64,000 bases of DNA from NCBI GenBank assembly GCA_001604185.1, contig LVAV01000032.1:62001-126000 (forward strand), given 5' to 3'. A program made the position numbers and the translations under genes. Numbering within the stretch: position 1 is the first letter of the stretch; each line of letters begins with the position of its first letter. The notes beneath the pieces were generated by a model that worked only from the letters and a program-made list of their open reading frames with translations, was not told where the DNA came from and ran no database searches. Positions 1 through 9,200 of the stretch are shown piece after piece. The stretch is from Clostridiales bacterium Firm_16 (GTDB lineage Bacteria > Bacillota > Clostridia > Saccharofermentanales > Saccharofermentanaceae).

Positions 1-833
1 CTGATAATACTCACCGGCGTTGATGCCCCTGCCGTAACTCCGATACGTTTCACATCTGCTTTCCTCCACATCGAAAGCATCGGTTTCACTTCTTCGGCGC
101 TACCGACAAGATAAGTCAGCGCACAACGATCTGAACATAAGTCAAAAAGCTTCTTCGTATTGGAACTTGTCTTCGATCCTATGACTACCATAACATCGGA
201 AACGCCCGCCAATTCGGCAGTTTCTCTCTGCCTATTTTCAGTCGTACTACATATTGTACCAAAAATTTGCTCTTTTGCAATTTTTTTCTGCACGAATTCA
301 CAAATTTTTTGGAATTCTTTACTGGAAAATGTGGTTTGGGATACCCAGACCGAGTCTTTCTGTATATCTGAAAGCGCCTCGCACTCCGCCAGTGAAGAGA
401 CTACAACCGCCCGATTTCGGCACTCTCCGCATATTCCGACTACCTCAGGATGGCCCTTGGTTCCGGTGATATAAACAGGGTGTCCGGCCTGGTCAGCTTC
501 TCGTACGATCTTATGTATTTTCTCTACAAAAGGACATGTACAGTTGATGATCCGGCAAGATTTCTTCTTCAGGACCTCAATGACGTCCGGCGTCACTCCG
601 TGAGCACGGATCAGGACTATACTTCCTGCATCCACTTCTTCCGGCTCGTGCACCAGCACCATGCCTTTACTCAGAAGATCTCCAACCACAGTCTCATTGT
701 GGGTGATCTCCCCCAGCATGTATATCTTTTCCCGAGGGTTCTCCTCAATAATAGAATAGGCCGTTGTTACGGCATTCTGCACGCCGAAACAAAAGCCCGA
801 ATTCTTTGCAAGTGTGATTTCCCAGTTACTCAC
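1..833 (-). CDS. ispH: 4-hydroxy-3-methylbut-2-enyl diphosphate reductase IspH (3' end beyond window)
   Basis: IspH catalyses the last step of the MEP isoprenoid pathway, turning HMBPP into IPP and DMAPP with a [4Fe-4S] cluster. Read from a GTG at 833 the minus strand stays open for 277 codons to the window edge. The three cluster cysteines expected in the family are visible: GFCFGV (Cys15), NCTCPF (Cys100) and ICSTTENR (near 195). The substrate-binding histidines also fit (His45, His78 and the GHPEV motif). GASTP just before the edge is the conserved C-terminal motif. The GTG is preceded by GAGGAG about 10 nt upstream, inside the end of cmk; no ATG fits. The gene lies 15 nt after cmk, a conserved clostridial order. 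In many Clostridia IspH is fused to S1 domains; the window ends too early to tell. Confidence 0.93.
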   Translation of the reverse strand, partial: MSNWEITLAKNSGFCFGVQNAVTTAYSIIEENPREKIYMLGEITHNETVVGDLLSKGMVLVHEPEEVDAGSIVLIRAHGVTPDVIEVLKKKSCRIINCTCPFVEKIHKIVREADQAGHPVYITGTKGHPEVVGICGECRNRAVVVSSLAECEALSDIQKDSVWVSQTTFSSKEFQKICEFVQKKIAKEQIFGTICSTTENRQRETAELAGVSDVMVVIGSKTSSNTKKLFDLCSDRCALTYLVGSAEEVKPMLSMWRKADVKRIGVTAGASTPVSII

Positions 834-848
834 CCGATCGTATGCTCC

Positions 849-1514
849 TCACTCTTTAATATAGGAAAGAAGCAGATCCTGCGTTTCTTCAATACCGATA
901 CTGGTCGTATCGATCTCAATGGCGTCGTCCACCTTAACAAGTGGAGATTCTGCGCGGGTCGTATCCTGATGGTCACGATACTCGATATCCCGGAGCACTT
1001 CCTCGAAGGTCTGGTCGCAGATTCCCTTCTGCTGCAGTTCCAGAAGTCTTCTTCTGGCACGCTCTTCCGCAGCTGCTACCAGGAAGAACTTGTACTTGGC
1101 ATTCGGGAATACTTTGGATCCGATGTCACGGCCGTCCAGAACAACATTCTTACCTTCAGAGATCTTTCTCTGAAGATCCACCATAGCCGCACGTACGCAG
1201 GGAATCGCAGATACATCCGAAGCAGCTACCGATGCTTCTGCAGTACGGATCTCCTTAGAAACATCTTCCCCGTCCAGGAAAACATGCTGTTCTCCGTCAA
1301 CATGGGAAATGTCTACATTAATATCTTTCATCATCTCGGCCACGGCCTCTTTGTCCTTAGTTGAGATCCCCAGGCGCAGAGCCTTGAGTCCGCAGGTACG
1401 ATACATAGCGCCTGTATCCAGATAAAGGATCCCCAGTTTCTGGGCCACGCCTTTGGCAAGAGTAGATTTTCCGGATCCCGAAGGACCGTCGATAGCGATT
1501 TGATAGTATTCCAT
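849..1514 (-). CDS. cmk: (d)CMP kinase
   Basis: Cytidylate kinase phosphorylates CMP and dCMP with ATP in the cytoplasm, feeding CTP and dCTP pools. The 221-residue length is normal. The P-loop IDGPSGSGKST lies at residues 8-18, followed by the CMP-binding LDTGAMYR motif near 33-40 and LDGRDIGS near 125. The ATG is preceded by AGGAGG at 5 nt spacing. The gene sits 19 nt after the HutP-family gene and 15 nt before ispH, so it is probably cotranscribed with both. Confidence 0.97.
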   Translation of the reverse strand: MEYYQIAIDGPSGSGKSTLAKGVAQKLGILYLDTGAMYRTCGLKALRLGISTKDKEAVAEMMKDINVDISHVDGEQHVFLDGEDVSKEIRTAEASVAASDVSAIPCVRAAMVDLQRKISEGKNVVLDGRDIGSKVFPNAKYKFFLVAAAEERARRRLLELQQKGICDQTFEEVLRDIEYRDHQDTTRAESPLVKVDDAIEIDTTSIGIEETQDLLLSYIKE

Positions 1515-1533
1515 AGATGCCTCCTATATATTC

Positions 1534-1953
1534 TCAGATAGCACGATGGCCAAGTCCGATTGCGATCTCATTCAGATGCAGAAGTCCTATACCGAAGTAT
1601 ACACAGACACTGATGTGGTCATTGTAACGGGCGATACCGATCTTGCCGCCGACATTCAGGCCGATTGCTTTAGAAGTGATCTGAGAGATAGCCTCTCTTG
1701 CCGCTCCGGCCAGTGCGCCTTCCTCATTATGGCTGTTGGTGATGATTCCTTCACGCTGTGCCGCTACGACACAACGCTCGATGATCTTCGATACGGAAGA
1801 GATGAATTCTCCACCGAAGTCCGCAGCGGTAGCGCGGATATTCTGCTGTTTCAGTTCTTCCTTCAGAAGGCTCTCCTCTTCGCGGCTGTTGGTCAGCGCG
1901 ATACGGATCGAGGCAGATGCAGTCAACTTACTGCTGGCAATCAATTCTTTCAT
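1534..1953 (-). CDS. HutP family protein
   Basis: This 139-residue protein matches the HutP family, known in Bacillus as a histidine- and Mg2+-dependent RNA-binding antiterminator of the histidine-utilisation operon. Visible family blocks are DFGGEF (residues 46-51), the SHNEEGALAG segment carrying family histidine, the GLNVGGKIGIARY block, and the C-terminal GIGLLHLNEIAIGLGH. No hut gene is in the window. Here the start codon overlaps the stop of the RpiR-type gene in ATGA and the gene is followed by cmk, so a housekeeping RNA-binding role is more likely than control of histidine breakdown. The target RNA is unknown. Confidence 0.85.
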   Translation of the reverse strand: MKELIASSKLTASASIRIALTNSREEESLLKEELKQQNIRATAADFGGEFISSVSKIIERCVVAAQREGIITNSHNEEGALAGAAREAISQITSKAIGLNVGGKIGIARYNDHISVCVYFGIGLLHLNEIAIGLGHRAI

Positions 1954-2882
1954 GATTCACTGTCCTCCTGTGTTTCTGAACTCGGAAGCTGTCTGTCTTT
2001 GCCGGTATCGTATACCTTGTACTCAGCCCACAGAGCTTCCAGTGCTTCGAATGACTGCTCAATGTGGTTCTTTCTGTGCATTCCCAGTGCCACCAGCAAT
2101 GCATTGATCAGAGAGAGCGGAGCTGTCAGGGAATCAACGAAGGAAGCCATATCCGATCTGGCAAAAAGTGCCACATCCGCGTGCTCGGTCATCGGTGTAT
2201 CCGCCTTGTCCGTGATCACGATTACATTGGCGCCACGGTTCTGTGCGTACTGCATCGACTGGATCGTTCTGGTGGAATAGCGCGGAAAACTGATACCGAT
2301 CATGACATCACCCGGGCCGATCGGCAGGATCTGCTCGAATACTTCGTTAGCACTGTTACTATGAATATGACGAACATCGTCGAAAAGGATCGTCAGATAG
2401 AAATGCAGGAATGAAGAAAGCGGTGACGAGCTCCGAAGGCCCATGATGTAGATCTTCTTGGCCTCAAGGATCATGTTGACCGCTTTACTGAAGGACTGAT
2501 CGTCCAGATTCTCATAAGTATGTTTCAGGCTGTCCATATCGGCCTGAAGGATCGCTTTCAGGACGGAAGCATCGTCGGTAAACCTACTGGCGGCATTCAG
2601 TCGCTGGACACTTGTAAGTTTAACCTTCAATTCTTCCTGAAGAACCTTCTGGAAGTGCGGATATCCTTCGTAGCCCAGTTCCATAGAGAAACGGACAACG
2701 GTGGATTCACTGACACCTGTGGTCTCACCCAGCTTCGCTGCCGTCATATATGCAGCGGTCTCATAGTTAGAAAGAATGTATGCCGCAATGGCCTTCTGAC
2801 CCTTGCTCATGCTATCCATCTGGGCGTTGATACGCTCAACTACACCCGCTAGCTGCTCGCTCTTGATCTCATTCTGGCTCAT
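1950..2882 (-). CDS. MurR/RpiR family transcriptional regulator
   Basis: The 310-residue protein has an N-terminal HTH_6 winged helix (about residues 15-90, with TGVSESTVVRF as recognition helix) and a C-terminal SIS sugar-phosphate-binding domain (about 120-260, with GLRSSSPLSSFLHFYL and GISFPRYSTRT). RpiR-type proteins sense phosphosugars and usually control sugar or amino-sugar genes. I chose the ATG at 2882 because AAGGAG lies 9 nt before it; the frame is open further upstream to 2960, but that would overlap scpB deeply. With this start the overlap with scpB is 14 nt. Its stop overlaps the HutP-family start. The effector cannot be read from sequence. Confidence 0.88.
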   Translation of the reverse strand: MSQNEIKSEQLAGVVERINAQMDSMSKGQKAIAAYILSNYETAAYMTAAKLGETTGVSESTVVRFSMELGYEGYPHFQKVLQEELKVKLTSVQRLNAASRFTDDASVLKAILQADMDSLKHTYENLDDQSFSKAVNMILEAKKIYIMGLRSSSPLSSFLHFYLTILFDDVRHIHSNSANEVFEQILPIGPGDVMIGISFPRYSTRTIQSMQYAQNRGANVIVITDKADTPMTEHADVALFARSDMASFVDSLTAPLSLINALLVALGMHRKNHIEQSFEALEALWAEYKVYDTGKDRQLPSSETQEDSES

Positions 2883-3540
2883 TTTCGCCATCTCCTTTTT
2901 GCCCTTCCATCCAACTCTCGATGGAAATCTGGCGGTCATCTTTATTTCCGGCCGCTTCATCCAGAGATTCCTCCAGATCGCGGATCGTCTTATACATCAT
3001 CAACTCCATAGCCGGCATCTCCGATACCGAAGAAATACCGAACTCCAGCAGGAACTGCTGAGTCGTCCGGAATAATGCAGGTCTTCCCGGCGCATCCAGT
3101 GTACCACATTCCTCGACAAAGCCTCTTTCGATCAGACGGGTCACGATGGAATCCGAACTGACACCACGGACAGCTTCGATCTGGGCACGGGTCACAGGCT
3201 GGTTATATGCGATCACGGCCAGTGTCTCATAGGTTGCCTGAGACATCGGAGGCCGGTTCTTCGGCGCAAACATTTTCTCCAATACCGGCTTCAGTGCAGG
3301 CTTGGTGCACATGACATAATCATCATCTGCTTTGCGGATCAGAAGACCGCCCCAGGGGTTGGTCTCATACTCCTTCATCATGCGGGTCAAAGTCTCATCA
3401 ATGACTTCTACCGGCATCTGTGTGATCTCCGAAAGACGAGTCACTGAGATCGGATCTCCGTTGGCGAACAGGATCGCCTCCAGCGCAGACGGCAATTCCT
3501 GGACAGTCAGTTTCAGCTCATGTTCCAAGGCATCACTCAT
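2869..3540 (-). CDS. scpB: Segregation and condensation protein B
   Basis: ScpB is the winged-helix partner of ScpA in the Smc condensin that organises and segregates the chromosome. The 223-residue protein shows the family blocks [13 protein letters not shown] near residue 20, [24 protein letters not shown]-like sequence near 105-125, and the turn GRPALFRTT near 150. The gene overlaps scpA by 8 nt and the RpiR-type gene by 14 nt, which points to translational coupling. The C-terminal tail is short and acidic. Confidence 0.95.
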   Translation of the reverse strand: [223 protein letters not shown]

Positions 3541-4354
3541 ATGCGGCCAGCTCCTTCGTCTCTTCGTTACGGTTCAGTCCGAAGCGCTCTTCATCCAGTT
3601 CTTCCTTCTTCGGCTCGATCAGGATCACGTCGAAAGGCTGATCCTGCTCTGCCACGATCTGGTCACCACGAAGAAGTTCCAGCACAGCCAGGAAGCCGAC
3701 AATGCGGTCCATCTTGTCTGTCTGGTGAACCGGGAAAAGCTCATGGAAGAATACTTTTCCTTTATTCTTCAGATTGTTCCATACGAACCTTATTTTATCA
3801 CGAATCGAGAATTTGTCGCGCTTGAGAATATGGGTGATCTTCGAAGCAATATCTGCGAAACGGATCTTGTTCCTCTCGCAGACATCATCGATTCCCTTAC
3901 GAAGCGCATCGTCATCCAGCCGGGACGGAGCATACTTCACTTCAATACCCAGGGATGCAGGCGTCTGAGGAAGACGGTACATACAGTTGGAATAATCGCG
4001 ATAACGATCCTTGAGATCTCCTGCCAGCATCTTACATCTTCTGTATTCCAGAAGACGCAGTACCAGTTCCTCACGAGGATCCTCCTCCGAGGTCTCATCG
4101 CCGATCCGTCGGTCAGGAAGCAGCATCCTGGACTTGATATGGACCAGTGTAGCCGCCATCAGAAGGAATTCCGAAGCCACTTCCATATCCAGAGAGCTCA
4201 TCTTATCGAGGTAAGCCATATACTGGTCTGTGACCTCAGCGATCGGAATATCGTAGATATCGATATCGTTTTTTTCGATCAAATGAAACAGAAGGTCCAG
4301 AGGACCTTCGAATTTCCGCAACCGGACTTCAGGATTCACATGCGTTTCCGTCAT
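3533..4354 (-). CDS. scpA: Segregation and condensation protein A
   Basis: ScpA is the kleisin that bridges the Smc heads in bacterial condensin. The 273-residue protein begins with the family hallmark KFEGPLDLLFHLIEKNDIDI, followed by IPIAEVTDQYM and the helix block SEFLLMAATLVHIKSRMLLP at residues 62-80. The C-terminal winged-helix part (about 190-270) ends with a segment characteristic of ScpA proteins that contact Smc. It sits 35 nt downstream of trpS and overlaps scpB by 8 nt. Confidence 0.95.
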   Translation of the reverse strand: MTETHVNPEVRLRKFEGPLDLLFHLIEKNDIDIYDIPIAEVTDQYMAYLDKMSSLDMEVASEFLLMAATLVHIKSRMLLPDRRIGDETSEEDPREELVLRLLEYRRCKMLAGDLKDRYRDYSNCMYRLPQTPASLGIEVKYAPSRLDDDALRKGIDDVCERNKIRFADIASKITHILKRDKFSIRDKIRFVWNNLKNKGKVFFHELFPVHQTDKMDRIVGFLAVLELLRGDQIVAEQDQPFDVILIEPKKEELDEERFGLNRNEETKELAAYE

Positions 4355-4389
4355 GGTGTCTTCCTTCCCCTCCGCTTATCAAAGAAGCA

Positions 4390-5391
4390 TCAAGCTTCAT
4401 CGAAGCCGATCTTCACGGCTTTTCTTACTTCACGGATCGTTTCTTCCGCTTTCTTGGAAGCCTTCTCTCTACCCTTCTTCAAGATATCCAGAAGCTTCAC
4501 TTCATCCTTGAGAAGCTCGGTTCTCTTCTCATAGATCGGTGTATGGAATTCTGCGATCTTCTCCTGAAGCATACGCTTGCAGGCTACGCATCCGATGCAA
4601 CCGCCCTTGCACTGAGTCTCGATCTCCGGGACCTTGTCCTCGTTGAAGACCTTGTGGAAAGCATATACGGTACAAATATCCGGGTGACCCGGGTCATCCT
4701 TACGGATACGGGCCGGATCAGTGATCATGCCCATGACTTTCTTCTTAACTTCTTCCGGTGTATCTGCCAGAGCGATGGTATTGCCGTAGCTCTTACTCAT
4801 CTTTCTTCCATCGGTACCCGGAAGTACTTTTGCCTTAGTAAAGAGCGGCTGAGGTTCAACCAGAACATCGGACTTATAAAGGAAGTTGAAACGTCTTGCC
4901 ATCTCACGGGAGATCTCCAGGTGTGCGGACTGGTCTTCCCCAACCGGTACATAACTTGCACGGTACATCAGGATGTCCGCAGCCATCAGAGCCGGATAAC
5001 CCAGGAAACCGTAAGTCATAATGTCCTTCTCAGAAGACATGTTGGCGATCATGTCCTTATATGTAGGACAACGCTCCAGCCAGGACAGCGGCGTATTCAT
5101 GCCCAGCAGCAGGAACAGTTCTGCATGCTGCTTGATGTCTGACTGCAGGAAAATCGTGCATTTATCCGGATCCAGACCGCTAGCCAGGATATCGGCAAGA
5201 AGTCCCAGTGTATTCTTACGAAGTACGTCTGTCTCCGCGTATCCGGTGGTCAGGGCATGCCAGTCAGCGATGAAGAAATAGCACTCATACTGATCCTGCA
5301 GGCGCACCCAGTTCTCGATGGCACCGAAATAGTTGCCAAGGTGAATGTTTCCCGTCGGACGGGTTCCAGATAATACGATTTTGTTGTCCAT
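4390..5391 (-). CDS. trpS: Tryptophanyl-tRNA synthetase with probable iron-sulfur cysteines
   Basis: Class I TrpRS of 333 residues that charges tRNA-Trp in the cytoplasm. The HIGH-equivalent is TRPTGNIHLGN near residues 10-20, and KMSKS is present near residue 195. The C-terminal domain contains cysteines at about residues 240, 261, 265, 268 and 271. Their spacing C-x20-C-x6-C-x2-C closely resembles the iron-sulfur motif described in Thermotoga TrpRS, so a [4Fe-4S] cluster near the anticodon-binding region is likely. No T-box leader is present: the upstream gap to the M50 gene is only 41 nt. Confidence 0.96.
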   Translation of the reverse strand: MDNKIVLSGTRPTGNIHLGNYFGAIENWVRLQDQYECYFFIADWHALTTGYAETDVLRKNTLGLLADILASGLDPDKCTIFLQSDIKQHAELFLLLGMNTPLSWLERCPTYKDMIANMSSEKDIMTYGFLGYPALMAADILMYRASYVPVGEDQSAHLEISREMARRFNFLYKSDVLVEPQPLFTKAKVLPGTDGRKMSKSYGNTIALADTPEEVKKKVMGMITDPARIRKDDPGHPDICTVYAFHKVFNEDKVPEIETQCKGGCIGCVACKRMLQEKIAEFHTPIYEKRTELLKDEVKLLDILKKGREKASKKAEETIREVRKAVKIGFDEA

Positions 5392-5432
5392 ATATAACCT
5401 CTCTCACAGAAGGCCCAAAGCCTTCGAATTTA

Positions 5433-6176
5433 TTATACTAGCAATAGGGCCGGTATACCCAGCGCTCTCGCGATGACACCCACCAGCAGATTCACCGGCA
5501 CACGGAACGGCCAGGCAATCCAGTTGACGATGGTGCTCAGGATCGGGATCTTCAAGAACATATCCGCAACCAGCAGAGCCATAAACACATAGTAGCTGTA
5601 CTGGGAGAACTTCTCAAATCCGCGTCTCTTGTTGTAAGGAATAAACGTCGAGATGAAACGGAAACCATCCAGCGGCGGAATCGGAAGCAGATTGAACGCC
5701 ATGAACAGGAAACCGTATTCACGCAGATAGATGAAGAACTCCAGAAGCAGTTTCTCCATCATGACCGCCTTCTCGTTGTCTGTCGGGAACTTAAGCATGA
5801 CCCAGATTGCGACAGGCAGAAGGAGCGAAGCAATGAAGGCCGTCATCAGATTGGCAAAAACACCGGCCAGACTGATGAGTCTCTCACATGTCGGACGCTT
5901 ATACTTGTGAAGATTATTCGGATTATACTGTACAGGCTTAGCCCATCCGAATCCGATCAGGAGCATCATGATAGCACCCATCGGATCGATATGCGCGACC
6001 GGGTTCAGTGTGATCCTTCCCTGTCTTCTCGGGGTGTCATCACCCATCTTCTCGGCAACCCATGCATGCATAAACTCATGGATCGAGAAGGTAAACGAAA
6101 GGACGAGGATCAACATCACGAGATAGATGATCTTCTCCGGTATCGTGCCTTCTGATGAAAAAATACTATACAGCAT
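5433..6176 (-). CDS. Site-2 protease family (M50) membrane protein
   Basis: A 247-residue polytopic membrane protein of the M50 zinc metalloprotease family (YwhC/site-2 protease type). The zinc motif HEFMHAW lies at residues 33-39 in the first membrane region, and the second metal-binding motif NLLPIPPLDG lies near residues 160-170, the family's NPDG equivalent. At least four hydrophobic segments are visible. The substrate is unknown. The position between ileS and trpS, close to scpA-scpB, is common in Firmicutes. Its end is followed by a short GC hairpin without a T-tract, so no terminator separates it from trpS. Confidence 0.9.
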   Translation of the reverse strand: MLYSIFSSEGTIPEKIIYLVMLILVLSFTFSIHEFMHAWVAEKMGDDTPRRQGRITLNPVAHIDPMGAIMMLLIGFGWAKPVQYNPNNLHKYKRPTCERLISLAGVFANLMTAFIASLLLPVAIWVMLKFPTDNEKAVMMEKLLLEFFIYLREYGFLFMAFNLLPIPPLDGFRFISTFIPYNKRRGFEKFSQYSYYVFMALLVADMFLKIPILSTIVNWIAWPFRVPVNLLVGVIARALGIPALLLV

Positions 6177-6205
6177 TTATCCTAAATCCCCTTGGTGTAT
6201 TACTC

Positions 6206-9200
6206 TTATGCTTTCTTCAGATCGATGCTGACCTTCTCACCGTTGATATCCCATTCCTTGGCTGTCTCATCGACACCCTCGCTGATCGATGTAGCCAGTA
6301 CATCCTCGGCGATAGAATCAGAATACTTGGTGAAGATTGCCTTCATCTTGTCATCACAGGAGTAGCGGACAACGATGCGGTCGGTGACCTCGAATCCGGA
6401 ACTCTTTCTCTGATTCTGGATCTTGGATACGATCTCACGAACGAAACCTTCCTCGATGAGCACGTCATCCAGCTTGGTATCCAGAGATACGGTGAAGCCC
6501 TTATCTGCCTGTGTGGACAGTCCTTCCGGCTGAACATTCTCAACCAGCAGGTCTTCTGTCAGGAGTTCGAAGGTCTCACCTTCTACTTCGATGTTGATCT
6601 TGCCATCCTTATCCAGAGCCGCCATGGTCTCCTTACCCGGCAGTGCGGCAATGACTTCCTTCGCAGCATTCAGCTTCGCACCCAGTTTTCTACCCAGAGT
6701 ACGCAGCTGCGGCTTAAACTTGTAATCCAGCAAGGACGAAGCATCCTTCAGGAAAAGAACTTCATGCACATTCAGCTCTTCCTTGATGATGGTCTGGTAA
6801 TCTGCCGGCAGTTCATCCTCACATACAGCGTAGAGCTTGGACAGCGGCTGACGGTTCTTCAGGTTCGCTGCCTGACGGCAGGAACGGCCCAGAGCTACGA
6901 TCTTCTCAACATCATCCATGTCACGCTCCAGCTCAGGAAGGATCCATTCCTTCTTTGCAACCGGATAGTCACACATATGGATAGAAAGCGGTGCGTCTGC
7001 ATTCACAGAACGTACGATATTCTGATAGATCGACTCCGTCATGAACGGGATGAACGGTGCTGCCAGACGGCTGAACTGCTCAAGCGCAGTATAAAGCGTC
7101 ATGAAAGCATTCACCTTATCCTGAGTCATTTCCGGACCCCAGTATCTCTCACGGCCACGACGAACATACCAGTTGGACAGTTCATCTACGAAGCCCTCCA
7201 TCAGACGGCTGGCGCCGGTGATGTCATAGGACTGCATCTTGCTGTCTACTGTCTCGATCAGGGAGTTCAGACGGGACAGGATCCACTTATCCATAACGGA
7301 AAGCTTGTCATACTCCAGCTCATGCTTGGTCGGATCGAACTCGTCGATATCTGCATACATAACATAGAACGCATAGGTGTTCCACAGTGTACCCATAAAC
7401 TTAGCCAGGATCTCATCCACATTGGCATGGTCGAAGCGGGACGGCAGCCACGGTGCATTGGCACTGTAGAAATACCATCTGGCCGCATCGGCACCCTGAC
7501 GGTTCAAGATATCCCACGGATCGACTACGTTACCCTTATGCTTACTCATCTTCAGACCGTCCTTATCCTGGACAAGACCCATAACGATTACATTCTCGAA
7601 AGGAGAACGCTGGAACAGCTGTGTGCTGATAGCAAGCAGCGAATAGAACCATCCACGTGTCTGGTCGAGAGCCTCAGAGATAAACTGACACGGATAGTGT
7701 GTCTCGAAGAACTCTTTGTTCTCGAAAGGATAGTGGAACTGAGCGAAAGGCATCGCACCGGAGTCAAACCAGCAGTCGATTACTTCCGGAACACGTGTCA
7801 TAGGCTTTCCGCACTTCTCACAGGTAACATGTACCTGATCCACATAAGGCTTATGCAGCTCGATCTCCTCCGGACAGTCTGTGGACTTCTCCTTCAGTTC
7901 AGAGATGGAACCGATGCACTGGCGGTGTCCGCACTCGCACTCCCATACCGGAAGCGGTGTGCCCCAGTAACGTTCACGGGAGATACCCCAGTCAACTACG
8001 TTCTCAAGGAAGTTACCCATACGGCCGTCACGGATCGTCTCCGGATACCAGGTTGCCATACGGTTGCTCTTTACCAGCTGATCCTTCACCTTGGTCATAG
8101 CGATGAACCAGGAAGATCTTGCATAGTAGATAAGCGGAGTATCACATCTCCAGCAGAACGGATAGTCATGCTCATAAGGCATCTTCTTCAGAAGCTTGCC
8201 TTCCATATTCAGTTTCTTGATGATCAGCGGATCGGCATCCTTAACGAACATGCCGGCGAATTCCTCGCACTCCTGCGGGAGAGTACCGTCTTCCTTAACC
8301 AGCTGAACGAACGGAAGATCGTTGTCACGGCCGACACGAGCGTCATCTTCACCGAAAGCCGGTGCGATATGAACGATACCGGTACCGTCACTCATGGTAA
8401 CGTAACTGTCCGCACATACCTTGAAGGCGTCTTTTCTGCTCTTCTCTACGATTCCTGCGGAATACGGGAAGAGGGACTCATACTTCTTGCCGACAAGCTC
8501 GGTACCCTGATATCTCTCCAGGATCTCGTACTCATCGAAAAGCTGCGGTACAAGGCATCCGGCCATGTAATACATGATCTTCTTCTCAGTACCATCCAGA
8601 TCCTTCGGTACGGCGATCTTCACATACTCATCTGTCGGGCTTACGCAGAGAGCAACGTTAGACGGCAAAGTCCACGGAGTCGTGGTCCATGCTGCAAAGT
8701 AGGTATCCTCTTCACCCACAGCCTTAAAGCGTACGAATACGGAGTTCTCCTTTACGGCCTTATATCCCTGTGCCACCTCATGGCTGGAAAGAGCCGTACC
8801 ACAACGCGGGCAGTAAGGAACGATCTTGTGTCCCTTATAGAGCATGCCCTTGTCCCACATGGTCTTCAGAGCCCACCACTCGGACTCGATGTAGTTGTTG
8901 TCATAGGTGACATACGGGTTCTCCATGTCCGCCCAGAAACCTACACGGTCAGACATCTGCTCCCATTCGGTCTTATACTTCCATACGGATTCCTTACACT
9001 TCTTGATGAAAGGCTCGACACCGTACTCCTCGATCTGAGGCTTACCGTTGATGCCCAGCATCTTCTCTACTTCCAGCTCAACCGGCAGGCCGTGTGTATC
9101 CCAACCGGCCTTGAACTGGACATGCTCGCCCTTCATGGCGTGATATCTCGGAACTACGTCCTTGATTACACGGGTCTTAATATGTCCGATGTGAGGTTTA

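Noticed and set aside
2883-2960. Longer N-terminus for the RpiR-type regulator
   Set aside because: It would overlap scpB by more than 90 nt, while a good RBS fits the ATG at 2882.
5401-5430. Hairpin between the M50 gene and trpS as a terminator
   Set aside because: The stem is short (GAAGGC/GCCTTC) and has no T-tract on the minus strand.
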